Of a stretch of 12,253 nt of DNA, positions 1 through 6,167 are shown piece after piece. The notes under the pieces were generated by a model that saw nothing but the letters and a program-made list of their open reading frames with translations, did no database searches and was not told the DNA's origin. Position 1 is the first letter of the stretch, and every line of letters begins with the position of its first letter. Source of the DNA: Candidatus Daviesbacteria bacterium GW2011_GWA2_42_7 (GTDB lineage Bacteria > Patescibacteriota > Microgenomatia > Daviesbacterales > UBA10151); NCBI GenBank assembly GCA_000997105.1, contig LCEJ01000017.1, positions 1-12,253 on the forward strand. Reading direction: 5' to 3'. The position numbers and the translations under genes were made by a program.

Positions 1-225
1 TTCCCGGGGAGTCAATTTTTTAATCGTACCGGTTATTTGTTGTCCTTTGCGCAGGATTTGAAGGTTTCCCGCTTTGCGACTCATAAGCTCCGCCATCGAG
101 GCCGCAGGTTTACCCTGAGTTTTATCGAAGGGCCGAGACCCTGAGCTTGCCCGCAGTGAGCTAGTCGACCCTGCCGAACGGGTTGAAGCTGTGGGTTTAT
201 TTGATGAAGTATTTGAACTTGGCAC
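1..225 (-). CDS. rpsA: Ribosomal protein S1-like protein, 5' part (runs off the window)
   Basis: A 75-codon open frame enters from the left edge. From residue 44 it reads MAELMSRKAGNLQILRKGQQ and then ITGTIKKLTPRE, which is the typical lead-in and first strand of an S1 (OB-fold) RNA-binding domain. S1 proteins bind mRNA on the 30S subunit. The first 43 residues form a Ser/Thr/Ala-rich, probably disordered linker beginning VPSSNTSSNKPTAST. I chose the GTG at 225 because an in-frame TGA lies directly upstream and an AAGAAGG Shine-Dalgarno sequence sits about 10 nt before it. ATG at 96 is an alternative start that would drop the linker. Residues about 16-41 are encoded by palindromic repeat DNA (112-187) that is GC-richer than its surroundings. 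The S1 assignment rests on only about 30 residues, and the gene could be another S1-domain protein. Confidence 0.6.
   Translation of the reverse strand, partial: MPSSNTSSNKPTASTRSAGSTSSLRASSGSRPFDKTQGKPAASMAELMSRKAGNLQILRKGQQITGTIKKLTPRE
112..187. repeat. REP-like imperfect palindromic repeats inside the S1 reading frame
   Basis: Two related units lie in a GC-rich block: CCCTGAGTTTTATCGAAGGG at 113-132, and a second beginning CCCTGAGCTTG at 139-149 that ends in a CCGAACGGG-type arm near 174-183. The first has complementary ends (CCCT/AGGG). Both resemble the widespread CCCTGAGC...TCGAAGGG family of small bacterial palindromes, which I recognise from memory. The block stays in frame within the flexible N-terminal linker of the S1-like gene. 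Confidence 0.5.
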
Positions 226-468
226 TCATTATTTACCTTCTTTCCTTGAAGATTGCTCTCATTTTAACACAAGTTCAAAACAAATTCAAAACTCAAAAAT
301 TAAACTTTTTACTTTTTAATTTAAACTTTGCATTTTGACTTTTTTCTTTTACTACTTTTCTGATCTCCATCGCAATTGCGGCAGTTTTAGTTTCGCCAAT
401 TGCCGAATACTTATCTCAACACTTAAACCTGGTACCGTAGACTGTACTGCTGTACTATAAGTGCAAAT
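226..468. other. Intergenic region, AT-rich low-complexity, between two minus-strand genes
   Basis: This holds the S1 leader and a plausible S1 promoter (261-289). From 271 to 360 it is low-complexity A/T DNA with repeated TTCAAAAC and AAACTTTTTA-like words and an A/T-only inverted repeat (AAATTAAA / TTTAATTT). From 339 to 440 a hydrophobic plus-strand frame without a start codon is open. No clear terminator for the PAPS synthetase gene, and no RNA gene, is visible. Confidence 0.5.
261..289 (-). promoter_or_regulatory. Predicted promoter of the S1-like gene
   Basis: On the minus strand, TTGAAT (284-289) is followed 17 bp later by TAAAAT (261-266). A TG one base before the -10 box makes it an extended -10 (TGnTAAAAT). 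A start near 254 would leave a leader of about 29 nt that includes the Shine-Dalgarno sequence. Confidence 0.45.
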
Positions 469-2124
469 TTACCTCAAGATTTTTTTCTCCTCAAGATAAC
501 CCATTACAAGATTTAGGCAAGCGGCGGATCTTTTTTTTGAGGTATCAAGTTTCATTTCCGAATCTTTCGGGACTTCATAAACATCATCCACCCCCGTGAC
601 ATTCTTAACAAGTCCTAGCTCTGCTTTCTTGTAAATTCCTTTTACATCTCTCTTTTTGCAAACCGAGAGAGGTGTAGAAAGGTAAATCTGGACAAAAGTA
701 CCATTGCGCTCAATCATCCGTCGAACCTCCTGCCTTACGTCTTCATATGGAGAAATCGCGTCACAAACGGCAATTCCTCCATGCCGGACTACTTCATTTG
801 CCACAAAACCGATTCTTCTAATGTTTTCCTTACGGTCTTCTTCCGAGAACCCTAATCCGCGACTCAAATGCTTTCGAACAACATCCCCGTCAAGAAACGT
901 GATATTCTGCCCAGACTTTTCAATTAAGGCTGCAGTTAAAGCCTTTGCGATGGTTGATTTTCCGGAACTTGGCAAACCCGTGATGAAAACTGCAAAGCCT
1001 TTTTGCCTCTCCACTCTTTGTCTTAATACCTTTATTACTTCAGGGAAGGAGAACCATGAGGGAATTTCCTCGTTATTTCTTAACATTCGGCGAAATTCGG
1101 TTCCGGAGATTTTTTTTACAGAGGAACCCTGCCTGTTTTTCCCGTTAACGCTAACGTATTTCCCTTCTTTCTCATCATATGCCATCTCGGGAAACTGGAT
1201 AATGTTTATTCCTATTTCTTTGCTATGTTTTATTGCTTCTTCTTGAGCATTAAACGGCCTGTAGAAGGGGTTTCCTTTTGAATCATTCTCCGGATCTGCG
1301 TGGTGTCTCCCAACAATAAAATCCGTGCATCCATAGTTCTTTCTGATTATTGCATGAAGTATTGCTTCCCGGGGGCCCGCAAACCTCATAGCAAGAGGCA
1401 GCAAACTGACAAGTGCAAAATCCCCGGCATATTTTTCTTGAATAATCTCATAGCATTTGACGCGTGTAACATAATCTATGTCGCCTTCTTTGGTTTGCCC
1501 AACTGCGGGATGAATCAATACTTTTGCCTGATGTATCCTTGCCGCTTCTTTTATAAGGTGAAAGTGGGCTTTGTGCATTGGATTTCTTGTTTGAAAAGCT
1601 ATAACTCTCCTCCACTTTCTTTTTTTAAATTCTTTTTTTAAGCTTGAAGGGTCAAAGCGGAGTTTTTCAAAATCCATTCTTTCAATTGGATTTATAGGGA
1701 TAACCTTTCCTCCAATGTAATATTTGTTTGTATAATCAAGGAGATACTTAACTCCAAAATGCTCTTTATTTTTTGTCCCGTAAACAAGAAGCGCTTCGCG
1801 CTCCTTATCAGGCTTATAAATTGATTTGATTGAAAGCACAGCCAATGATTTCTCGTAATTATCACAAAGCAAAACCTCTCCCTCTACTTTCAGCCCTTCT
1901 ATGCTTCTTGTATCAAGGACAACAGGAATCGGCCATAGTTTCCCATCTGAAAGCCGCATTTTTGAAATGACCGAATTATAATCCTTCTCGTTTAGAAAAC
2001 CTTCTAGAGGAGAAAAGCCCCCATTTAGAATAAGCTCCAAGTCGCAAAGCTGTCTCTCCGTAAGAAAAACTTTAGGAAGTGTGGGAAGTTTTTTCTTAAA
2101 ACTTTTGTTTTCTTGAAAATTCAT
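469..2124 (-). CDS. sat/cysC: Bifunctional ATP sulfurylase / APS kinase (PAPS synthetase)
   Basis: The 551-residue protein should convert sulfate and ATP to APS, then phosphorylate APS to PAPS in the cytosol. The sulfurylase domain fills residues 1 to about 372. It has QTRNPMHKAH (178-187), matching QxRNPxHxxH, and the conserved stretch AGPREAILHAIIRKNYG. The APS kinase domain follows from about 376, with P-loop GLPSSGKST (383-391), the DGD motif (412-414), RKENIRR, ISPY (457-460) and KGIYKKA. Every kinase signature is kept, so this half looks active. The order sulfurylase-kinase is that of the Aquifex and fungal proteins, opposite to animal PAPSS. One oddity is GRHHADP at 272-278, where most sulfurylases have GRDHAG. 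Start: ATG at 2124, with TATAAT 7 nt upstream and no Shine-Dalgarno sequence. A PAPS-using sulfotransferase lies 1.8 kb away. Confidence 0.95.
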   Translation of the reverse strand: MNFQENKSFKKKLPTLPKVFLTERQLCDLELILNGGFSPLEGFLNEKDYNSVISKMRLSDGKLWPIPVVLDTRSIEGLKVEGEVLLCDNYEKSLAVLSIKSIYKPDKEREALLVYGTKNKEHFGVKYLLDYTNKYYIGGKVIPINPIERMDFEKLRFDPSSLKKEFKKRKWRRVIAFQTRNPMHKAHFHLIKEAARIHQAKVLIHPAVGQTKEGDIDYVTRVKCYEIIQEKYAGDFALVSLLPLAMRFAGPREAILHAIIRKNYGCTDFIVGRHHADPENDSKGNPFYRPFNAQEEAIKHSKEIGINIIQFPEMAYDEKEGKYVSVNGKNRQGSSVKKISGTEFRRMLRNNEEIPSWFSFPEVIKVLRQRVERQKGFAVFITGLPSSGKSTIAKALTAALIEKSGQNITFLDGDVVRKHLSRGLGFSEEDRKENIRRIGFVANEVVRHGGIAVCDAISPYEDVRQEVRRMIERNGTFVQIYLSTPLSVCKKRDVKGIYKKAELGLVKNVTGVDDVYEVPKDSEMKLDTSKKRSAACLNLVMGYLEEKKILR

Positions 2125-2131
2125 TTAGCCT

Positions 2132-2137
2132 ATTATA
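2132..2137 (-). promoter_or_regulatory. -10 box of the PAPS synthetase gene, leaderless type
   Basis: A perfect TATAAT on the minus strand ends 7 nt before the ATG at 2124, so transcription should start at or next to the start codon. I see no good -35 box at 16-18 bp. Confidence 0.6.
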
Positions 2138-2160
2138 ATACACCTTTTCAAGCACTTTCG

Positions 2161-2189
2161 TTGAAGTTTACATATGTTATTAGTAAAAT
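2161..2189 (+). promoter_or_regulatory. Predicted promoter of the ABC exporter remnant
   Basis: TTGAAG (2161-2166), a 17-bp spacer and TAAAAT (2184-2189), followed 8 nt later by ATG at 2198. It diverges from the PAPS synthetase promoter and could also feed the methyltransferase gene downstream. Confidence 0.5.
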
Positions 2190-2197
2190 ACGGCAAG

Positions 2198-2329
2198 ATG
2201 AAATACTTGAAAGAAAAAGTTAGGGAAATGAAAGAAACAATCCCTGTCTTAAAAAGGCTTTTGGGATTTCTTTGGGAAGCTGATAAAAGACTACAGCTTT
2301 TACCTCACAATTCGAGCCTTCGTGGTTGA
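2198..2329 (+). pseudogene. Short ORF resembling the truncated N-terminus of an ABC exporter
   Basis: A 43-codon ORF begins MKYLKEKVREMKETIPVLKR and continues LLGFLWEADKRLQLL before degenerating into PHNSSLRG and a TGA. The pattern of a charged helix followed by LLxFLWxADKRL is what precedes the first membrane helix in MsbA-type ABC exporters. Here it stops exactly where that helix should begin. The ORF has its own promoter with leaderless spacing, which supports a once real gene start. I therefore read it as the 5' stub of a deleted gene. It could instead be a small protein of unknown function, because the similarity is remembered and not searched. Confidence 0.35.
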
Positions 2330-2331
2330 AA

Positions 2332-2340
2332 TGCTATAAT
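2332..2340 (+). promoter_or_regulatory. Extended -10 promoter of the FkbM methyltransferase gene
   Basis: TGCTATAAT, an extended -10 with perfect TATAAT at 2335-2340, lies 9 nt before ATG 2350. The context GAAATGCTATAATT is identical to that before the cupin gene (11292-11305). No convincing -35 box is present. Confidence 0.6.
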
Positions 2341-2349
2341 TCCAGTGAC

Positions 2350-3036
2350 ATGAACAAGTTAAATATAAATGGCATTTCTATTTATAATAGAAATGAAGCT
2401 GAAGCTAAAGAAATATACAGCAGTATATTTTCTAGAGGAGACTACAGTGTATCGATAAACACCGATTCTCCGTTGATAATTGATTGCGGTGCGCATATTG
2501 GTCTTGCAACTATATATTTCAAGAAAAAGTTTCCTTCCTCAAAAATTACAGCTATTGAAGCAAACCCCGAAACATTGAGCTTCCTTAGAAAAAACATTAA
2601 AGCAAATAAAATAAAAGATGTTGAGGTGATTTGGGGGGCTTTAACAAAAAAAACCGGTATTTTACCTCTGTACGTTGATCCGGACAATGCAAATCCATGG
2701 AGTTGGGATGATTCGATTATAAAAGATATTTGGAGTGATATGCCTTCAAGAAAAACAAAAAAAATAGTTCAAGTTCCCGCAGTTCATCTTTCAGAAATTA
2801 TTGCGAGCAAGGTAGATCTCATAAAGCTGGACATAGAAGGCGCAGAGTGCGAAGTTATTGAAGAGGTTGAAAGTAAACTCGATTTAGTAAATTCCATTAT
2901 TATCGAAGTTCATCCAACAAAAAAAACACCCTTAACCTATCTAAGAAAAATTCGGAAAATACTTAAAGCCCACAATTTTAAGACAAAAGAATACCCTCTT
3001 GACTGGGCTGTTTTTATAAATGCAAAAAAGGAATAA
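2350..3036 (+). CDS. FkbM-family SAM-dependent methyltransferase
   Basis: The protein has 228 residues. SAM-binding motif I is IIDCGAHIG (residues 43-51), followed by an acidic ribose-binding residue in AIEANPE (68-74) and the FkbM hallmark LIKLDIEGAE (157-166). The strand IIIEVHP (183-189) fits the end of the Rossmann fold. FkbM enzymes O-methylate hydroxyl groups, often on sugars of surface polysaccharides or on natural products; the substrate here is unknown. The in-frame TTG at 2326 is rejected as start because it lies upstream of the -10 box at 2335-2340. ATG 2350 fits a leaderless mRNA. No membrane segment or signal peptide is seen. It converges on the broken gene at 3052-3743 with only 15 bp between. 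Confidence 0.85.
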   Translation: MNKLNINGISIYNRNEAEAKEIYSSIFSRGDYSVSINTDSPLIIDCGAHIGLATIYFKKKFPSSKITAIEANPETLSFLRKNIKANKIKDVEVIWGALTKKTGILPLYVDPDNANPWSWDDSIIKDIWSDMPSRKTKKIVQVPAVHLSEIIASKVDLIKLDIEGAECEVIEEVESKLDLVNSIIIEVHPTKKTPLTYLRKIRKILKAHNFKTKEYPLDWAVFINAKKE

Positions 3037-3051
3037 TAGTTTTCCAGGAGT

Positions 3052-3447
3052 CTAAATAATGTCTTCAAGTGGAAATTGATATTTAACCGGATGGAATATC
3101 CGTCTTCCGTCTTTTTTCTTTAACTCTTGAGCAATTACACCTTTTTTTATCGGAACATACCAGCAGTTAAAAAATTTTAAAGCTTCATCCCGTTTTTGCC
3201 ATCCAGGATAAAGTCCGGTATCGATGACACTGTAATTTAAAATTTGTGCAACGACAGGATATATAATTTCAGAGACAATGGGATCGACAAAGGTCATATC
3301 CAAAGACAAGGATGCAAAATCTTCAAGGAATTGATGCGTAAAAATTTGACCTGGACCAAGTGATGCGTATGAGATCTTGTCAATCCGAAAAGATTCCTTA
3401 ATATATTCCTGAAACCTTATAAAGTTTGCCCTGTGAGATTCACCCAT
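3052..3447 (-). CDS. C-terminal fragment of a probable glycosyltransferase-like protein
   Basis: The ORF has 131 codons, with ATG at 3447 overlapping the stop of the upstream ORF (TAATG). Visible elements are ISYASLGPGQIFTHQFLEDF near residue 25, a central DTGLYPGWQKRDEALKFFNCW, and a basic C-terminus KKKDGRRIFHPVKY. It matches my recollection of the C-terminal half of a roughly 250-280-residue glycosyltransferase-like family common in CPR genomes. The partner N-terminal half is the ORF directly upstream in another frame. Its first residues look like the middle of a helix and not a true N-terminus. Translation could occur by coupling at the TAATG overlap, but a broken gene is more likely. Function is unproven. 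Confidence 0.5.
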   Translation of the reverse strand: MGESHRANFIRFQEYIKESFRIDKISYASLGPGQIFTHQFLEDFASLSLDMTFVDPIVSEIIYPVVAQILNYSVIDTGLYPGWQKRDEALKFFNCWYVPIKKGVIAQELKKKDGRRIFHPVKYQFPLEDII

Positions 3448-3743
3448 TACTCATCTCCACCTATCTTTAAATCAAATTTAAGCTTGTGCCCGTGTAGTTG
3501 GTACCACTCTCGTAATGTATGCTCAGGATGAAGCCATTTCCAATATCTGTCTTCATTAGTTGAAATCTGAATTTCTTCTAGAGGACTGTCCCGGAAATAT
3601 TTTTTTACTACTTCCCAATCTGACTTATCTCCTCCAAAAAGAGCGTAGATGGGAATGTTGGGATTAAAATGTTTTATAATCCTTACTCTTTCTTTGCAAA
3701 CATCATAATGAGAGTGAAAACGAAAAAGAATTATCTGATTCAT
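3447..3743 (-). CDS. N-terminal fragment of the same probable glycosyltransferase-like protein
   Basis: The ORF has 98 codons. It starts MNQIILFRFHSHYDVCKERV and continues with a strand-turn pattern PNIPIYALFGGD, then WKWLHPEHTLREWYQLHGHKLKFD. The opening strand, helix and second strand ending in GG resemble the first Rossmann unit of a GT-A nucleotide-sugar fold. The ORF ends in LKIGGDE soon after KLKFD, where the full-length family, as I remember it, continues for dozens of residues with an acidic metal-binding segment. The next ORF resumes in a different frame, so an internal deletion with a frame change is the best explanation. A TATAAT lies 26 nt upstream of ATG 3743. Confidence 0.5.
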   Translation of the reverse strand: MNQIILFRFHSHYDVCKERVRIIKHFNPNIPIYALFGGDKSDWEVVKKYFRDSPLEEIQISTNEDRYWKWLHPEHTLREWYQLHGHKLKFDLKIGGDE

Positions 3744-3769
3744 CTTTAGATTAATAAAAAGCTTTCTAA

Positions 3770-3775
3770 ATTATA
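3770..3775 (-). promoter_or_regulatory. -10 box upstream of the split gene
   Basis: A perfect TATAAT on the minus strand lies 26 nt before ATG 3743. The -35 region is weak. It diverges from the sulfotransferase promoter 76 bp away. Confidence 0.4.
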
Positions 3776-3850
3776 GGTTGTTTACCAGTTTACGACTAGG
3801 GAAGCTTAATTTCAAGTTTCACTTTATTTTTCTTGATCTTCATAGCTAAA

Positions 3851-3879
3851 TTGATTAAGAATTGAGTTTATTGTATAAT
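3851..3879 (+). promoter_or_regulatory. Predicted promoter of the sulfotransferase-kinase pair
   Basis: TTGATT (3851-3856), a 17-bp spacer and perfect TATAAT (3874-3879). Transcription from about 3886 leaves a short A/T-only leader of roughly 20 nt with no Shine-Dalgarno sequence before ATG 3906. Confidence 0.55.
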
Positions 3880-3905
3880 GATTCCATTAAATTAACTATA
3901 AAATT

Positions 3906-5096
3906 ATGGGTCTAAATGAACCGAAAAAAACATTGAATAATCAACAAAAATCCTCAAAAGATCCGAACTTTAGACTTCTAAGCCAAATGATAAGAAAAGG
4001 AAAATTAGACATAAGATTAATACTTGCTAGTCCCCGAACAGGCTCGACACTTCTAGAGACCTCGTTTATTAAAAATTCCACCATTAATACTTGTGCTCAT
4101 GAACCATTCCGTCACTCCAAAAATATAGAAGATGTGAAAGAAGGGTATGAAGCAATTTTTAAAAAAATAAAATCCAGAGCAAGAAGATCAGGCAAGATTA
4201 GCATAGTTATAAAGGAGATGGGCAGGCGTTTAGCGGTAGGAAATGAATATCAAAGATTTTTAACTCTTGTTAAGATTCCGCCAATAATTCTCATACGAAA
4301 CCCCCTCTTGAGTACCGAATCAAAAATAAGAGCAATACTTAAGGGATTAGATCAAAAAAAGAATCTTGAAAGCTTTGCATTATTAAAAGGATTCAAAAGT
4401 TGGGATTCGATGCTTGAGGAATCATTCGCTTCTCAAGATTACAAACTTTTTGGGGAAATTTTATCTGATGAAACGATTTATAAATCAGAACCTCCTGCAA
4501 CCTTAGAGCAGATGCATTATCTTGAATTCAAAGGAAGGTCTTTTGTAATCGTTGATAGTACAGACTATAGACTTGATCCTCAAGCAATAGTTAATGCTTT
4601 ATGTAAGAAGTGGAACGTCCCTTTTTCAAATAATATGATTAAATGGGGAAGCGCAGGTAAGAAGCTTGAGATAAATCAGCCCACTCTAAATAACTGGTTT
4701 GACAGAGTCCGGAACAGTACGGGGATAGCTCAACCTAGCGAAATCTCTCCAACCTTGGATGATTTTCCAGATTTTATAGTCAAGCATCTTAAAGAGGTAG
4801 AGCTTCCAGCTTATTACGAAATGTTTAATCATCCAAATAGAGTAAAGCCAAATGAGGATTCATTACAAAAACCCATCTCTTTACATTTAGAGAAAAAAAC
4901 CAAGCTGGGATTGCGGGAGATAGGAGAAAAAGGAATCGTTAAAGTTGAGTTGTCCATTTTCTTTTTAGACCCAATTTATTCTATAGTGTCTAAGCCAAGA
5001 CTTATGAAAGATGATGAGTTTTTGAAAACAAACAAACGATACTTACCAACCCTTAATATAATAAATGAATTAATGAAGTCAAGGTCAAACTTTTAA
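3906..5096 (+). CDS. PAPS-dependent sulfotransferase family protein
   Basis: The protein has 396 residues. After a short polar N-terminus, strand LILAS leads into the 5'-phosphosulfate loop SPRTGSTLL (42-50). The 3'-phosphate site is LIRNPLLSTESK: R131 and S139 are eight residues apart, the same spacing as the Arg and Ser that hold the 3'-phosphate in characterised sulfotransferases. H65 and E66 in CAHEPF follow the first helix. These motifs support transfer of sulfate from PAPS to an acceptor hydroxyl or amine. No membrane anchor is visible, so it is probably cytosolic. The acceptor is unknown. The C-terminal 100 residues match nothing I recognise. The donor could come from the PAPS synthetase at 469-2124. 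The stop codon abuts the ATG of the downstream kinase gene, so the two should be co-translated. Confidence 0.8.
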   Translation: MGLNEPKKTLNNQQKSSKDPNFRLLSQMIRKGKLDIRLILASPRTGSTLLETSFIKNSTINTCAHEPFRHSKNIEDVKEGYEAIFKKIKSRARRSGKISIVIKEMGRRLAVGNEYQRFLTLVKIPPIILIRNPLLSTESKIRAILKGLDQKKNLESFALLKGFKSWDSMLEESFASQDYKLFGEILSDETIYKSEPPATLEQMHYLEFKGRSFVIVDSTDYRLDPQAIVNALCKKWNVPFSNNMIKWGSAGKKLEINQPTLNNWFDRVRNSTGIAQPSEISPTLDDFPDFIVKHLKEVELPAYYEMFNHPNRVKPNEDSLQKPISLHLEKKTKLGLREIGEKGIVKVELSIFFLDPIYSIVSKPRLMKDDEFLKTNKRYLPTLNIINELMKSRSNF

Positions 5097-6167
5097 ATGA
5101 AGCAAATCTTAGAAAAAATTCCCGGCATCAGAAAGTACAAAAAATTTCAATTAGTTTCCGGAGGCATAAGTAATCAAAATTATAGGATTATTTCACCAAA
5201 CACCTCAAAAACGGATTGGTTATTAACTTTATATCCTGATAATAAAACATGGTGGAAAGCTGACAAAGAAGAGCAAATTACAAAAATTTATAAAGAGCAC
5301 AGTATTCCCTCAGCAAGAATAATAAATAGCGGTTACATAAGCTACCAGAATTGTGACTATAGATATTTATTGAGGGAATTTGTTGAGGGAAAAGACCTTG
5401 ATGATTTCCTGTTGAAGAAAAAGAATTTTGCTCCGGATGAATGGAGAGATCTTCTGACGGAGTTAGGGACAATTTTAGGAACTCTTCATTCTATTTCCAT
5501 GACCGGTTATGGATTGATAAAAGGAAAGACAGTATCAGGTTCTGATATCAAAGACTTGCCTTCTGCCTCTACATGGCAGAAATATGTAGATAGGCTTATG
5601 GTCGACCGGGGACTTCTTTCAGAGAGGTTGGATCAAGGTAAAACTTACGGCAAGCTCCGGGGCGTCGATGTGCAAAAAATTTATAAGTCTTCATACGAAC
5701 TTTATATAAATTATAGAGATGTATTAAAAAACGTTTCTCAACCATTTCTTATTCATTACGACATGTTGCTTAAAAATATAATTGTAAAATTCAACCTTCG
5801 TCTTTCGAGATGGGAAGTATCTGCAGTTATTGATAATGAATGGGTGAGCGTAGGAGATCCTGATATCGATTTGATTCAAATAGAAAACTCTGTTTATTTT
5901 AGTTTATTCCGAGAATCTTTTAAAAAATATTGGAGTTTTTTCACGAAAGCATATGGTAGAAAGAAAATGATCTCAAAGGATATCGGTAAAAAAAGGATCA
6001 TTTACCACATGATAAGATCCCTTTTTTATCTTATAGAAGTCTACCGCACAGATAAGGAAGAAATAGTTGCTAGGAATACTAAGAATATTAGGAATATTGA
6101 AGAAAATTATAGGTTTTTGAAGAGACTAGTTGATCAAGAAAAAGTAGATTTTGCTTTGCCGCGCTGA
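5097..6167 (+). CDS. APH/choline-kinase-like phosphotransferase
   Basis: The protein has 356 residues. LVSGGISNQNYRI (19-31) is the glycine-rich loop. LLREFVEGKDL (91-101) is the hinge, and LGTILGTLHSI is the helix usual in the aminoglycoside-phosphotransferase/choline-kinase superfamily. The catalytic loop HYDMLLKN has H220, D222 and N227, fitting HxDxxxxN, and the metal-binding motif is VIDNEW with D246. Relatives phosphorylate hydroxyls of small molecules such as choline, sugars or antibiotics. Strand WLLTLYP lacks the lysine or arginine usually found in it. ATG directly follows the sulfotransferase stop, suggesting a shared substrate pathway. The 3' end overlaps the convergent glycosyltransferase gene by 34 bp. 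The substrate is unknown; resistance is not implied. Confidence 0.75.
   Translation: MKQILEKIPGIRKYKKFQLVSGGISNQNYRIISPNTSKTDWLLTLYPDNKTWWKADKEEQITKIYKEHSIPSARIINSGYISYQNCDYRYLLREFVEGKDLDDFLLKKKNFAPDEWRDLLTELGTILGTLHSISMTGYGLIKGKTVSGSDIKDLPSASTWQKYVDRLMVDRGLLSERLDQGKTYGKLRGVDVQKIYKSSYELYINYRDVLKNVSQPFLIHYDMLLKNIIVKFNLRLSRWEVSAVIDNEWVSVGDPDIDLIQIENSVYFSLFRESFKKYWSFFTKAYGRKKMISKDIGKKRIIYHMIRSLFYLIEVYRTDKEEIVARNTKNIRNIEENYRFLKRLVDQEKVDFALPR

Noticed and set aside
196..228. Ten-codon ORF MSAKFKYFIK on the minus strand as the true start of the S1-like gene
   Set aside because: It stops after ten codons and is in a different frame from the S1 domain; the GTG at 225 is in frame and open to the edge.
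271..360. A/T-rich repeats as a CRISPR array or replication origin
   Set aside because: No regular repeat and spacer structure and no DnaA-box cluster; only low-complexity words are seen.
704..1641. Plus-strand open frames of 180 and 113 codons
   Set aside because: They lie opposite the ATP sulfurylase/APS kinase gene, whose motifs are clear; the plus-strand translations have no recognisable domain and no promoter.
2326..2349. TTG start at 2326 for the methyltransferase
   Set aside because: The -10 box lies at 2335-2340, downstream of this codon, so it would not be transcribed from that promoter; ATG 2350 is preferred.
5097..6167. Calling the APH-like protein an antibiotic resistance enzyme
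   Set aside because: The superfamily motifs do not define the substrate, and the sulfotransferase/glycan neighbourhood argues for a metabolic or surface role.
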